This document shows positions 41,277 through 49,874 of a stretch of 64,000 nucleotides of DNA, piece after piece. The notes beneath the pieces were generated by a model, which was given only the letters and a program-made list of their open reading frames with translations, was not told the origin of the DNA and made no database searches. The stretch is from assembly GCA_964500415.1 (NCBI GenBank), contig CAZCOB010000006.1:1-64000 (forward strand). Reading direction: 5' to 3'. The translations under genes were made by a program, and so were the position numbers. The stretch comes from JAFGPF01 sp964500415 (GTDB lineage Bacteria; Chloroflexota; Dehalococcoidia; Dehalococcoidales; RBG-16-60-22). Positions within the stretch are counted from its first letter, which is position 1; every line of letters starts with the position of its first letter.

Positions 41277-41541
41277 AAATATGGCTAATATGGTTGTATT
41301 CGTGAATATTGCTAACAAAGCAGTAACGACTATCCAAAGCCCAATAAGTAGCCTTGTCCTGATAGTTGCTTTCATTTGTAACGAATTATATCATAGGAAC
41401 AACCAAAAGCAAATAAAACCTATAAAGGAATCTATGAATAAATTAGCTTTAATCAGAATAATTATATTGATATTTGCGTCAGATTGGTGGATATTGGCGG
41501 TGTTATTGCATGCCGGGGTAAGTAGAGGTAAAATGACATAA
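41269..41541 (+). CDS. Small two-helix membrane protein of unknown function, AT-rich gene
   Basis: The 90-residue protein has a hydrophobic segment near residues 24-38 (SSLVLIVAFICNEL), a basic stretch (HRNNQKQIKPIKESMNK) and a second segment near 59-83 (LALIRIIILIFASDWWILAV), so it should span the membrane twice. It starts inside the previous small gene and its TAA touches the aroB ATG (TAAATG), so it may be co-transcribed with the shikimate genes. I recognise no family. Codon use is much more AT-rich than aroB. Confidence 0.6.
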   Translation: MTENMANMVVFVNIANKAVTTIQSPISSLVLIVAFICNELYHRNNQKQIKPIKESMNKLALIRIIILIFASDWWILAVLLHAGVSRGKMT

Positions 41542-42621
41542 ATGAAAAAATTAAAAGTAGAGCTCGGCAGGTACAGCTACGAGATACGCGTGGGGAGCGG
41601 ATTACTGGCGCGGATAGGACTATGGCTGAAGGAGAGGGGTTTTTCCGGCAAGACAGTCATTATCACCGATACCACTATTGAAGGCCTTTACGTTGATGAT
41701 CTCGAACGGGGTCTTGCCAATACGGGATTCGATGTTACCATCCTGAAAGTGCCGACAGGCGAAGAGAACAAGACTCTGGAAACCGCCGGCAGGCTATATG
41801 ACGACCTGACAGAGGCTTACGCGGAAAGGAGTACTCCTGTCTTGGCTTTGGGGGGTGGGGTAATTGGCGACCTGGCCGGTTTCGTGGCGGCGACCTATAT
41901 GCGCGGGGTGCCGCTGGTACAGGTGCCGACCACCCTGCTGGCGCAGGTGGATAGCAGCATCGGCGGTAAAACGGCCGTGGACCACGGCCAGTTGAAGAAT
42001 ATCATCGGTGTATTTTATCAGCCGATAATGGTCGTGGCCGATATCGACACGTTGCCGACATTGCCGGAAATCGAGCTGGCCAACGGGCTGGCCGAGGTCA
42101 TCAAGAGTGCCGCTATCGGTAACAGGAATCTTTTTAATTTTCTTGATATCAACATGAATAAAGCCCTGGAGTACCACCCCTCGGTGCTGGAGACTATCGT
42201 TGTGGAGACGGCCAGGATTAAAGCCGGAATAGTGGAGAAAGACGAAAGAGAGGCAGGCCTGAGGGTTATCCTTAATTACGGTCATACCATAGGCCACGCC
42301 CTGGAAGCGGTCTCCGGTTTCCGGCTAAAACACGGCCAGGCTGTGGCTATCGGTATGATGGTGGAAGCTGAAATATCCAGCCGGATGGGCATACTCGACG
42401 GGAGTGAGGTAGCCAAACTGGAGGGTATTATCGGGAAAGCCGGGTTGCCCACCGAGGTGCCGGATACCGATAAAGGAGCAATAATGGAGGCCATGCGGCA
42501 CGATAAAAAGGTGTTGCAGGATAAGGTAAGATTCGTCCTGTTGAGGGCCATCGGGAATGCCTTTGTCAGTGACGAGGTAGACCCTTCTCTGGTGGAGGAG
42601 GTGCTGGTTGGCCGGGGGTAG
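41542..42621 (+). CDS. aroB: 3-dehydroquinate synthase
   Basis: The 359-residue protein has the AroB marks ALGGGVIGDLAGFVAATYMRG, VPTTLLAQVDSSIGGKTAVDH, and the metal ligands in LNYGHTIGHALE and FRLKHGQAVAIGMM. It converts DAHP to 3-dehydroquinate using NAD and a divalent metal. It opens the shikimate run, although no DAHP synthase is in the window. It overlaps aroD by 14 bases. Length is normal. Confidence 0.97.
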   Translation: MKKLKVELGRYSYEIRVGSGLLARIGLWLKERGFSGKTVIITDTTIEGLYVDDLERGLANTGFDVTILKVPTGEENKTLETAGRLYDDLTEAYAERSTPVLALGGGVIGDLAGFVAATYMRGVPLVQVPTTLLAQVDSSIGGKTAVDHGQLKNIIGVFYQPIMVVADIDTLPTLPEIELANGLAEVIKSAAIGNRNLFNFLDINMNKALEYHPSVLETIVVETARIKAGIVEKDEREAGLRVILNYGHTIGHALEAVSGFRLKHGQAVAIGMMVEAEISSRMGILDGSEVAKLEGIIGKAGLPTEVPDTDKGAIMEAMRHDKKVLQDKVRFVLLRAIGNAFVSDEVDPSLVEEVLVGRG

Positions 42622-43273
42622 ACCTTTGATATGTGCCGCCGTCATAAACAGCGACATCGATGCTGTAAAAAGAGTCGAGTCGATGGTTGGCCTTTTTGAG
42701 TTACGCATCGACCTTGTCGGCAGCGGCTGGCGGGATATAGCTAAACATCTGAAAAAGCCGTGGTTGGCTTGCAATCGGCGGGCTGATGAGGGGGGAGGCT
42801 GGAAAGGCGGCGAGTCGGAGAGAATAGCAGCGCTTCTCGACGCTGTGGAACTGGGGGCCGGTATTATAGATATTGAACTTACCGCGCCGGGAGTTGATAG
42901 AGTAGTCAGGGATATTAAGGGCCGGGCCGAGTGCCTGATTTCCTATCATAATATCAAGGAAACGCCGCCTCTGGAGAAGATGCGTGAGATTATTAAAAAG
43001 CAGATAGCCGCCGGCGCCGATATCTGCAAGGTAGTGACTACCGCCCGCAATCTGGCGGATAATATCGCTGTTTTGCAGCTTATATCCGGTTTTCCGGAGA
43101 CAAAAGTGGTCTCATTCGCCATGGGTGCGGCGGGGCAAATATCCCGGGTCCTCTGCACGCTGATCGGCGGTTATTTCACCTATGCCTCGATTGAACAAGG
43201 GCGTGAGTCCGCCGCCGGGCAGATAACAGTTGATGACTTGAAAATACTTTATAATATGCTTGGAGATGGCTAA
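42608..43273 (+). CDS. aroD: 3-dehydroquinate dehydratase, type I
   Basis: The 221-residue type I enzyme has ELRIDLVG, the catalytic His in ISYHNIKETP, and the Schiff-base Lys in GADICKVVTTAR, plus the late SFAMGAAGQISRVL. It dehydrates 3-dehydroquinate to 3-dehydroshikimate. It probably starts at TTG 42608, because GGAGGAGG lies 8 bases upstream inside aroB and no ATG is near. Confidence 0.95.
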   Translation: MAGGRPLICAAVINSDIDAVKRVESMVGLFELRIDLVGSGWRDIAKHLKKPWLACNRRADEGGGWKGGESERIAALLDAVELGAGIIDIELTAPGVDRVVRDIKGRAECLISYHNIKETPPLEKMREIIKKQIAAGADICKVVTTARNLADNIAVLQLISGFPETKVVSFAMGAAGQISRVLCTLIGGYFTYASIEQGRESAAGQITVDDLKILYNMLGDG

Positions 43274-44144
43274 AAAAGAAATTACCGGTAAAACCAGAAT
43301 TTGCGCGCTTATCGGCGACCCCGTCGAGCATACCATGTCGCCGGTGATGCACAATGCCGCCTTTAAAAAAATGAAGTTGGACTACATCTACATTCCGTTC
43401 CGGGTGGCCCCGGAACAGCTGGCTGAGGCCGTCGCCGGCCTGCGGGCACTGAACGTAAGCGGATTTAACGTCACGATACCCCACAAGGTATCGATTATAC
43501 CCCTGCTGGACGGCCTCGACCCCCTGGCCGAGAAAATCGGCGCGGTGAATACCGTGGTGAATAGAGACGGCGAACTGAGGGGTTATAACACCGATGCCGA
43601 AGGATTTCTCCGGGCGTTGCAGGAGGGCGGGGTTGAGCCGGGGGGCAAAAATATCGTCGTTCTGGGTGCCGGCGGCGCATCGAGGGCGATTACTTACCTC
43701 CTTGCGGAAAAAAATGCTACTCTGACTATCCTCAACCGGCAACTGGAGCTTGACTGGGCGGAAGTCATCGCCGAGATTATTAAAGAGGATTTCGGCAGGT
43801 TGGTGCGTGTTCTGGAACTTTGTGACAAGTATCTGGCCGAAGCCCTGGAAAAAGCGGATGTCCTCGTTAACGCTACCAGCGTGGGGATGAGTCCCGCTGA
43901 TGATGAGAGCCCGGTTCCTGCCGCATTACTTAAACAAAATCTGGTTGTTTTCGACGTTGTCTATAATCCCATTGTCACCAGGTTACTCAGGGAAGCTGAG
44001 GCCGCCGGTGCTCAAACGATTAGTGGAATCGATATGCTTGCCTGGCAGGGTGCCTTGGCTTTCGAGCAGTGGACGGGGCATACGGCTCCAATTGCTTTGA
44101 TGCGGAAAGAAGCTATAAAAATACTGGAGAAACATGAAGACTAG
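43266..44144 (+). CDS. aroE: Shikimate dehydrogenase
   Basis: The 292-residue protein has the substrate motifs GDPVEHTMSPVMHNAAF and NVTIPHK (catalytic Lys), NTDAEGF (catalytic Asp), a Rossmann VLGAGGASRAI, and NATSVGMSP. It reduces 3-dehydroshikimate to shikimate with NADPH. I use the ATG at 43266, though a TTG at 43260 is also possible. It overlaps aroD by 8 bases and aroK by 11. Confidence 0.96.
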   Translation: MAKKEITGKTRICALIGDPVEHTMSPVMHNAAFKKMKLDYIYIPFRVAPEQLAEAVAGLRALNVSGFNVTIPHKVSIIPLLDGLDPLAEKIGAVNTVVNRDGELRGYNTDAEGFLRALQEGGVEPGGKNIVVLGAGGASRAITYLLAEKNATLTILNRQLELDWAEVIAEIIKEDFGRLVRVLELCDKYLAEALEKADVLVNATSVGMSPADDESPVPAALLKQNLVVFDVVYNPIVTRLLREAEAAGAQTISGIDMLAWQGALAFEQWTGHTAPIALMRKEAIKILEKHED

Positions 44145-44655
44145 CATCGCCCTGATAGGTTTCATGGGGACGGGGAAAACGGTGGCGGGTAAGCTGCTGG
44201 CCGAAAAACTGGGTAAGGAGTTCATTGAGCTGGATGCGGTAATTGAGAAGAAAGCCGGGAAGTCCATTCCTGAAATTTTTCGCGAAAACGGCGAGATTAG
44301 CTTCAGGGAGCTTGAAATCGAGGCGACCCGGGAGGTCGCGAATAAAAAAAATGCCGTTATCGCTTGCGGTGGCGGTGTCGTTCTTAATAAAATAAACATT
44401 GACCGGCTAAGGAAAGAGTGTATTGTCATCTGCCTGACGGCATCGCCGCAGGTAATTATAAAACGTACATCGGGAGATGAAGATGAAAGGCCGCTGCTCG
44501 ATGTGTCTGACCGGGCGAGTCAAGTCGAGGAGCTTATAAAATTCCGCAGACCTTACTATGAGCGGTCGGCCGATATTACGGTAAATACTACCAGAATGAG
44601 CATCGATATGGTAGTCAAGAAAATCATAGGGAAAATCAAAGATAATGAGAGTTAG
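44134..44655 (+). CDS. aroK: Shikimate kinase
   Basis: The 173-residue P-loop kinase has GFMGTGKTVAG, the shikimate-binding Asp and Arg in IELDAVIEKKAGKSI and FRELE, and the CGGGVV motif. It phosphorylates shikimate at O3 with ATP. The lid region includes DEDERPLLD with the conserved RPLL. It overlaps aroE by 11 bases and aroA by 11, in the middle of the coupled operon. Confidence 0.96.
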   Translation: MKTSIALIGFMGTGKTVAGKLLAEKLGKEFIELDAVIEKKAGKSIPEIFRENGEISFRELEIEATREVANKKNAVIACGGGVVLNKINIDRLRKECIVICLTASPQVIIKRTSGDEDERPLLDVSDRASQVEELIKFRRPYYERSADITVNTTRMSIDMVVKKIIGKIKDNES

Positions 44656-45994
44656 CATTAAGAAAAGTGAAATAAAAGGGAATGTAGTCGTCCCTTCTTC
44701 AAAGAGCATGACCATACGGGCGTTGATGTGCGCTGCTCTGAGCCGGGGAAATAGTGAGATTGTTAATCCGCTGGTCAGCGACGATACCAGTGCTGCCGCC
44801 GATGCCCTGAGTAAAATCGGCATTAATATCCGCAAAGAAAAAGATAAGTGGCTGGTCACCGGGGGGACTATACGGGTACCGACCGAAGCCCTGTTCTGCG
44901 GCGAATCGGCGACAACACTGCGGTTTATGACCGCTATATGTTCGCTTATTGCCGGCAAACACACGCTTACCGGCGGCCCGTCGCTTTCCAAAAGACCGGT
45001 AAAGTCTCTGGTCGAGGCGTTAAAAAAGCTGGGGATAAAGGGCTCGCTGGAAGGCAAAACGACGCCTCCGGTAACCATCCAGGGCGGTAACTTCGAGGGA
45101 GGAATGACGGATTTGCCGGGTAATATTAGTTCGCAATTTATCTCGGCCCTTCTCCTCATCGCTCCCTTCGCTAAAAAAGAAACGAAAATAGGGCTGACTA
45201 CTCCCATGACATCAAAGTCTTACGTTCTGATGACGCTCTGGTGTCAGAAAAAATTCGGGATAAATGTCCGGACCGAGTTCGATAAATTCGTCGTGCGCCG
45301 ACAGGCCTATAAGCCGACGCGGTTGGAAATCGAAGGTGATTGGTCATCGGCTTCTTATTATCTGGCGATGGGGGCGGTTTCCGGAGAGGTGACGGTAGAT
45401 AATCTGAGCACTTCTAGCCTTCAGGGCGACCGCGTGTTGATGGACTTCCTGCGTAGCATGGGCGCTAAGGTAAGGGTAGCCGGGAATTCCATCACCGTGA
45501 GCGCGGGTAGCCTGCGGGCAATAACCGCCGACCTTTCCGATTGTATTGACCTTTTGCCGACTCTGGCGGTGCTGGCAGCTCTGGCTGAAGGCACCAGTGT
45601 ATTTACCGGTATAGAGCGTGCCCGCATTAAAGAGTCGAACCGGGTAGTCGCTATTAAAGAAGGCCTGGAGAGGATAGGCGTTACCGTAACCGAAGATAGA
45701 GACAGGCTTGCTATTGCCGGCTTGAAGACCCAGAAGCCGAAGACAGATGAGGAGGAAGAAGAGGAAAAAGATAAAGAGAAAGAGGGCGAAGCCGGGGACA
45801 AGGCTGAAGAGGAGAAAGAGCCCGTTATCGTTGATAGTCACAGCGACCACCGGATTGCCATGGCTTTCAGCGTGCTCGGCGCTGCCCTTGGCGGTATTAT
45901 TGTCGAAGGGGCCGAATGTGTCGCCAAGACGTTTCCGAATTTCTGGGAAACTTTGAAAAACGCAGGTGGAGAATTGGAGATAGATGCAAAATAG
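44645..45994 (+). CDS. aroA: EPSP synthase with an acidic internal insertion
   Basis: The 449-residue protein has SKSMTIRALMCAALSRG, SATTLRFM, the IEGDWSSASYY segment and SHSDHRIAMAF. It joins PEP and shikimate 3-phosphate to form EPSP. About residues 360-400 hold an unusual run of Glu, Lys and Asp (KTDEEEEEEKDKEKEGEAGD) between the strand ending AIAGLKTQ and the VDSHSDHR active-site loop. Most family members have only a short loop there, and length is otherwise normal. It overlaps aroK and aroC by 11 bases each. Confidence 0.95.
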   Translation: MRVSIKKSEIKGNVVVPSSKSMTIRALMCAALSRGNSEIVNPLVSDDTSAAADALSKIGINIRKEKDKWLVTGGTIRVPTEALFCGESATTLRFMTAICSLIAGKHTLTGGPSLSKRPVKSLVEALKKLGIKGSLEGKTTPPVTIQGGNFEGGMTDLPGNISSQFISALLLIAPFAKKETKIGLTTPMTSKSYVLMTLWCQKKFGINVRTEFDKFVVRRQAYKPTRLEIEGDWSSASYYLAMGAVSGEVTVDNLSTSSLQGDRVLMDFLRSMGAKVRVAGNSITVSAGSLRAITADLSDCIDLLPTLAVLAALAEGTSVFTGIERARIKESNRVVAIKEGLERIGVTVTEDRDRLAIAGLKTQKPKTDEEEEEEKDKEKEGEAGDKAEEEKEPVIVDSHSDHRIAMAFSVLGAALGGIIVEGAECVAKTFPNFWETLKNAGGELEIDAK

Positions 45995-47075
45995 TATCGG
46001 CAGATTGTTTTCCGTAACCAGCTTCGGCGAAAGCCACGGTAAATGTATGGGAGTCGTCGTCGATGGCTGCCCCGCCGGTCTGCCCCTGACCGGGGCGGAC
46101 ATACAGAAAGAGGTGGACAGGCGCCGCGCCGGCGAGGGCGCCGCGTCAACCACCCGGCGGGAGAAGGACAAAGTGGAGATTCTGGCCGGGGTCAGTGATG
46201 GCTGCACTACCGGCGCCCCCGTTTGCCTGCTGATAAGGAACGAGGATATTGACGATACCGATTATGAGAACATCAGGTTCAGGTTGCGGCCGGGCCATGC
46301 CGACTACACCGCGTATATGAAATACGGCGGTTTCAACGACTGGCGCGGCGGGGGCAGGTTTTCCGGGCGGATTACCGCCACCTTCGTCATGGCGGGAGCG
46401 GTTGCCAGAAAGCTCCTCGACCTTATTGGCGTTGAAATTATTGCCCATACGGTGGAAATCGGCGGCATCGGCATAAAGCCGGTATCGTTTGATGAAATCA
46501 GGAAAATGGCCGGGGCCGACCCCCTGTACTGTGCCGACCCCGCCGCCTCAAAGAAGATGGCGGAGCTTATTGGCAAAACGAAGCAGGCAGGCGACAGCCT
46601 CGGGGGGATTATCGAGGGTATTGCCCTGAATGTGCCGGTCGGCCTGGGAGAGCCGGTCTTCGATAACCTTGACGGGGATTTAGCCAAAGCGTTGCTGGCT
46701 ATACCGGCTGTAAAGGGAGTAGAGTTCGGTGCCGGGTTTGCGGCAGCTCGTAAAAAGGGTTCGCAAAATAACGACCCGTTTTCCGTCCAGGGAGATAAAA
46801 TAGTGACGACGACCAATAACGCCGGCGGGATTCTCGGTGGAATCAGCAACGGCATGCCTGTAATCGTCAGGGTGGCCGTAAAGCCGACTTCCTCCATCGC
46901 CGGGGAGCAGGAGACGGTAGAAATAATAAAAATGGAAAGGGCGACTCTGAAAATCGGAGGCAGGCATGATGTCTGCATCGTCCCCAGGGCGGTGCCGGTG
47001 GTTGAAGCCATGATGGCGGTAACGCTCTGCGATTTCGCCATAAGGGCAGGTCTGATTCCGAGGGTGATAAAATGA
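45984..47075 (+). CDS. aroC: Chorismate synthase
   Basis: The 363-residue protein shows the three family signatures: FGESHGKCMGVVVDGCPAG, the central RPGHADYT with GGGRFSGR, and late RHDVCIVPRAVPVVEAM. It forms chorismate from EPSP using reduced FMN. It overlaps pheA by ATGA. Length is typical of bacterial monofunctional enzymes. Confidence 0.97.
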   Translation: MQNSIGRLFSVTSFGESHGKCMGVVVDGCPAGLPLTGADIQKEVDRRRAGEGAASTTRREKDKVEILAGVSDGCTTGAPVCLLIRNEDIDDTDYENIRFRLRPGHADYTAYMKYGGFNDWRGGGRFSGRITATFVMAGAVARKLLDLIGVEIIAHTVEIGGIGIKPVSFDEIRKMAGADPLYCADPAASKKMAELIGKTKQAGDSLGGIIEGIALNVPVGLGEPVFDNLDGDLAKALLAIPAVKGVEFGAGFAAARKKGSQNNDPFSVQGDKIVTTTNNAGGILGGISNGMPVIVRVAVKPTSSIAGEQETVEIIKMERATLKIGGRHDVCIVPRAVPVVEAMMAVTLCDFAIRAGLIPRVIK

Positions 47076-48139
47076 GCCTTGATGATTTACGAAAAAAGAT
47101 TGATGAAATAGACTCCCGTCTCGTCGAGCTTATCAGCGAGCGGATAAGAATAGCCGAGGAAATCGGCCGGGGTAAGAAAGAGGATAGCCGCCTTATCGAG
47201 GACCGGGAAAGAGAGCTTAAAGTCCTGCGTAATGTCCGGAGCATGGCGCGGGATAAGAGAATAAGCCCCAGCGATATGGAGAATATATACCGCAGCATCA
47301 TCGATGCCTGCCGGAAAATCCAGGGCGTTGCCGTGGCTTACCAGGGAGAGCCGGGCGCATACACGGAGGAGGCCGCCATCCGCTTCTTCGGCAAATCTAC
47401 CAAGGGCGTGCCTTACGAAAGCCTCGATGAGGTATTTGAAGCGGTGGAAAACGGCGACGTGCCTTTCGCCATGGTTCCCGTCGAGAACTCTCTGGAGGGA
47501 AGCATCACCCGGGCGTACGACCTCCTGCCGGACTCGCCCCTGATGGTCTGTGGCGAGGCGGAGCTGCGTATCAGCCACTGCTTGATAGCCGTCGCAGGGG
47601 CTACTCTGGACACGATAAAAACGGTTTATTCCCACCCGCAGGCGCTCGGCCAGTGCCGTAATTTTTTAAACCACCTCAACTGCGAGCTTGTTCCGGCATC
47701 GGACACGGCGGGCAGCGTCAAAATAATAAAGGAGCATGGTCTGACGGATAGCGCCGCCGTTGCCAGCGCCAGGGCCGCCGAGATTTACGGCATGAAGATA
47801 ATCGCGCGGGAAATAGAGGACAACCCGCACAATTTTACCCGGTTCTTTGTTCTGTCTAAAGAAGATTCCCCGCCCACGGGCAACGACAAGACGTCCATCG
47901 TCTTTTCCCTCAAACATAAGCCGGGGGCGCTTTACGACTGCCTCCGTGAGTTCGCTTCCCGGGAGATAAACCTGACCAAGCTGGAGTCCCGTCCGACACG
48001 CCACCAGCCCTGGGAGTATAACTTCTATATGGACTTCTCCGGTCACCGCGAAGAGAAGGACATCGGCGAGGCTCTAAAGGCGCTGGAAGAGCACGCGGTG
48101 TTCGTGAGAATTTTGGGGTCGTATCCTAAGGCTAGGTAG
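47072..48139 (+). CDS. pheA: Bifunctional chorismate mutase / prephenate dehydratase (P-protein)
   Basis: The 355-residue protein has three parts: an AroQ-type chorismate mutase helix bundle (1-85, LRKKIDEIDSRLVELISERI), prephenate dehydratase (about 88-265, AYQGEPGAYTEEAAIRFF and NFTRFFVL with the catalytic Thr), and a C-terminal ACT domain (about 275-355) with GALYDCLREFAS and the ESRP motif for phenylalanine feedback. It turns chorismate into phenylpyruvate. It closes the shikimate operon, showing that chorismate made here flows toward phenylalanine. Confidence 0.96.
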   Translation: MSLDDLRKKIDEIDSRLVELISERIRIAEEIGRGKKEDSRLIEDRERELKVLRNVRSMARDKRISPSDMENIYRSIIDACRKIQGVAVAYQGEPGAYTEEAAIRFFGKSTKGVPYESLDEVFEAVENGDVPFAMVPVENSLEGSITRAYDLLPDSPLMVCGEAELRISHCLIAVAGATLDTIKTVYSHPQALGQCRNFLNHLNCELVPASDTAGSVKIIKEHGLTDSAAVASARAAEIYGMKIIAREIEDNPHNFTRFFVLSKEDSPPTGNDKTSIVFSLKHKPGALYDCLREFASREINLTKLESRPTRHQPWEYNFYMDFSGHREEKDIGEALKALEEHAVFVRILGSYPKAR

Positions 48140-48199
48140 TGACACGAAATATATTATTCCTTGACCTCGTAAGAATTAGGATAAATTCAATCTCGATTT

Positions 48200-48241
48200 G
48201 TTACATGTAACCTTTTTATCTTAAATCACCACTATATAGTG
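48200..48241 (+). promoter_or_regulatory. Two perfect 12-base palindromes upstream of the sigma/BFN gene
   Basis: GTTACATGTAAC (48200-48211) and CACTATATAGTG (48230-48241) lie 18 to 59 bases before the gene start. Each equals its own reverse complement. They could be regulator-binding sites, and the second overlaps a -10-like TATAGT (48235-48240). No binding protein can be named. Confidence 0.5.
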
Positions 48242-48258
48242 TAATACCTAAAGCAGGA

Positions 48259-49473
48259 GTGTCTTTGGACAAGAGACCTGATATCGAACTGGTTGAATTG
48301 GCGCGTCGGGGCGACAAGGACGCCTTCGGCGTACTCGCGCAGCGGTATCACATTCCGATGCAAAGGTTCGCGATGCGGCTGGCCCCGGAGGAGGAAAGCG
48401 CGCAGGAGCTAGCACAGGAGGCAATGGTTCAGGCATATCTCTCCCTCGGCAACTTACGCAATCCGGCGCGGTTCAAGAGCTGGCTCTACGGCATTATGTT
48501 GAATGTTTACCGGAGTCGTTTACGCGACCATAAGATAGCCTTTTTCTCTTTAGAAGCGATTATGGAAGGTCTGCATTTTTTCCCTGCCCCTTTTTACAGC
48601 CCGGTTTTAACACCGGAGAAGATTGCTGAAGAAAGGGAGCAATATCAAACCGTACTGACGGCGGTCAATTCACTCTCTCCCGCCTACAGGGATATCCTTC
48701 TATTATTCTATTACGCTCAATTGAGTTTACAGGAAATTGTGACGATGATAAATATTCCGGCAGGCACGGTCAAGGTACGCCTGCACCGCGCCCGTCAGCG
48801 ACTCAAGGCAGTATTGTTGGAACATTACCCGGAAATAGTTCCGAAGGAAAAAAGGAGGAAAGCAATGGTCAGGGTTACTATCGCTGATGTGATTAAGGTA
48901 GAACGAAAAGAAGGGCAGGTGCCGATAACACCTTATTCTACAACACCTTATGTTGTCGTACTTTATGATGAAGCCGGTAGGCGCCTGCTGCCGATTTGGA
49001 TAGGTCCCCACGAAGGACAATGTATCGCCATGGGCTTAAGTGATTTTGCCATGCCGAGGCCGATGACATACAATTTTTTCTCCAGCCTTCTTCAGGGTAT
49101 CAATGCCCGGCTGGAAGAGGTACGTGTTGTAGCGCTGAAAGAAGACACCTTCTATGCGGTGGTTAAAATGCGCTGCGGTAAAAAGACAAGTGAGGTTGAT
49201 GCGCGCCCGAGTGATGCCATCGCACTCGCGGTACTCAACGATGTTCCTATCTTTGTCGCCGAAGATGTACTTGATACCGGGTTAACTGTTCCAGATAGCG
49301 TCAAAGATTCACCGAACCGTAAAGGACTGGAAAAAATCATCAGTAGTATAAGAGAATGGCAGCGTAAAGATGAAACCGAGGCGAGACAACGTAGTAAACA
49401 ATATCATGAGAGGTCTCAAGAGGATATTACCAAAGAAAATGAGGCAGCTATAGACGTGCTTTTTGGGAAATAG
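48259..49473 (+). CDS. ECF-like sigma factor fused to a bifunctional-nuclease (BFN/DUF151) domain
   Basis: The 404-residue protein opens with sigma-70 region 2 (about 8-90: ELVELARRGDKDAFGVLAQR, RFKSWLYGIMLNVYRSRLR), then sigma region 4 (about 130-192: LSPAYRDILLLFYY and the helix-turn-helix with GTVKVRLHRARQRLK). Residues 203-345 are a DUF151 bifunctional nuclease: RRLLPIWIGPHEGQCIAMGL, RPMTYNFFSSLLQ and DARPSDAIALAV. The start is a GTG at 48259, with TTG 48265 as alternative. An internal ATG with a strong ribosome-binding site is at 48865, at the joint. The charged tail (370-404) has no known domain. Confidence 0.9.
   Translation: MSLDKRPDIELVELARRGDKDAFGVLAQRYHIPMQRFAMRLAPEEESAQELAQEAMVQAYLSLGNLRNPARFKSWLYGIMLNVYRSRLRDHKIAFFSLEAIMEGLHFFPAPFYSPVLTPEKIAEEREQYQTVLTAVNSLSPAYRDILLLFYYAQLSLQEIVTMINIPAGTVKVRLHRARQRLKAVLLEHYPEIVPKEKRRKAMVRVTIADVIKVERKEGQVPITPYSTTPYVVVLYDEAGRRLLPIWIGPHEGQCIAMGLSDFAMPRPMTYNFFSSLLQGINARLEEVRVVALKEDTFYAVVKMRCGKKTSEVDARPSDAIALAVLNDVPIFVAEDVLDTGLTVPDSVKDSPNRKGLEKIISSIREWQRKDETEARQRSKQYHERSQEDITKENEAAIDVLFGK
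48851..48867 (+). other. Internal ribosome-binding site and ATG at the sigma/BFN joint
   Basis: AAAGGAGG (48851-48858) lies six bases before an in-frame ATG (48865-48867) encoding Met203, the exact start of the BFN domain (MVRVTIADV). Spacing and match to the 16S tail are close to ideal, so a free BFN of about 202 residues should also be made from this mRNA. This is inferred from sequence, not measured. Confidence 0.6.
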
Positions 49474-49529
49474 ACAAAAAATTTATGGGCAAGTACTCTA
49501 ATCGGGCTACTTGTCATACATGGGAACGA

Positions 49530-49871
49530 TTATTCCTCCGGTTCGTAGGATTTAAAGATAAAATCGATATCTTCCTGTAATGCGGCCAGTTTCTCTTTGG
49601 GGAAAAGCTTTTCGGCAACGTCTATCATGAGCTTCGTCTCGCCCCTGGCAGAGCCGACCATATGCACGCGCAGGCACTCTTTTCCCGGCTTATCTTTGAC
49701 GTTGAACGTCAATGTGCCGCGGGAAACAAATGACGCCGATTCGTCCGGAAGGGTATAGGTCTCTATCTTATCCTCGCCTAGGCTGGCTCCCTGCTTAAGT
49801 GTAAAGTCTCTTATCTCAGCATAGAGCAGTTCGGGGTTGACTTCTATATAGGTTTTTCTGATTTGTAACAT
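49530..49871 (-). CDS. Small acidic protein of unknown function downstream of rho
   Basis: The 113-residue protein is not one I can place in a family. It has no signal peptide or membrane helix, alternating hydrophobic strands (SFVSRGTLTFNVK, CLRVHMVGSARGETKLMI) and a C-terminal helix (KEKLAALQEDIDFIFKSY). The pattern is reminiscent of an alpha-beta ligand-binding fold but too weak to assign. It starts 3 bases after the rho stop, with its AAGGAG inside the rho end, so it is co-translated with rho. Confidence 0.7.
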   Translation of the reverse strand: MLQIRKTYIEVNPELLYAEIRDFTLKQGASLGEDKIETYTLPDESASFVSRGTLTFNVKDKPGKECLRVHMVGSARGETKLMIDVAEKLFPKEKLAALQEDIDFIFKSYEPEE

Positions 49872-49874
49872 GTT

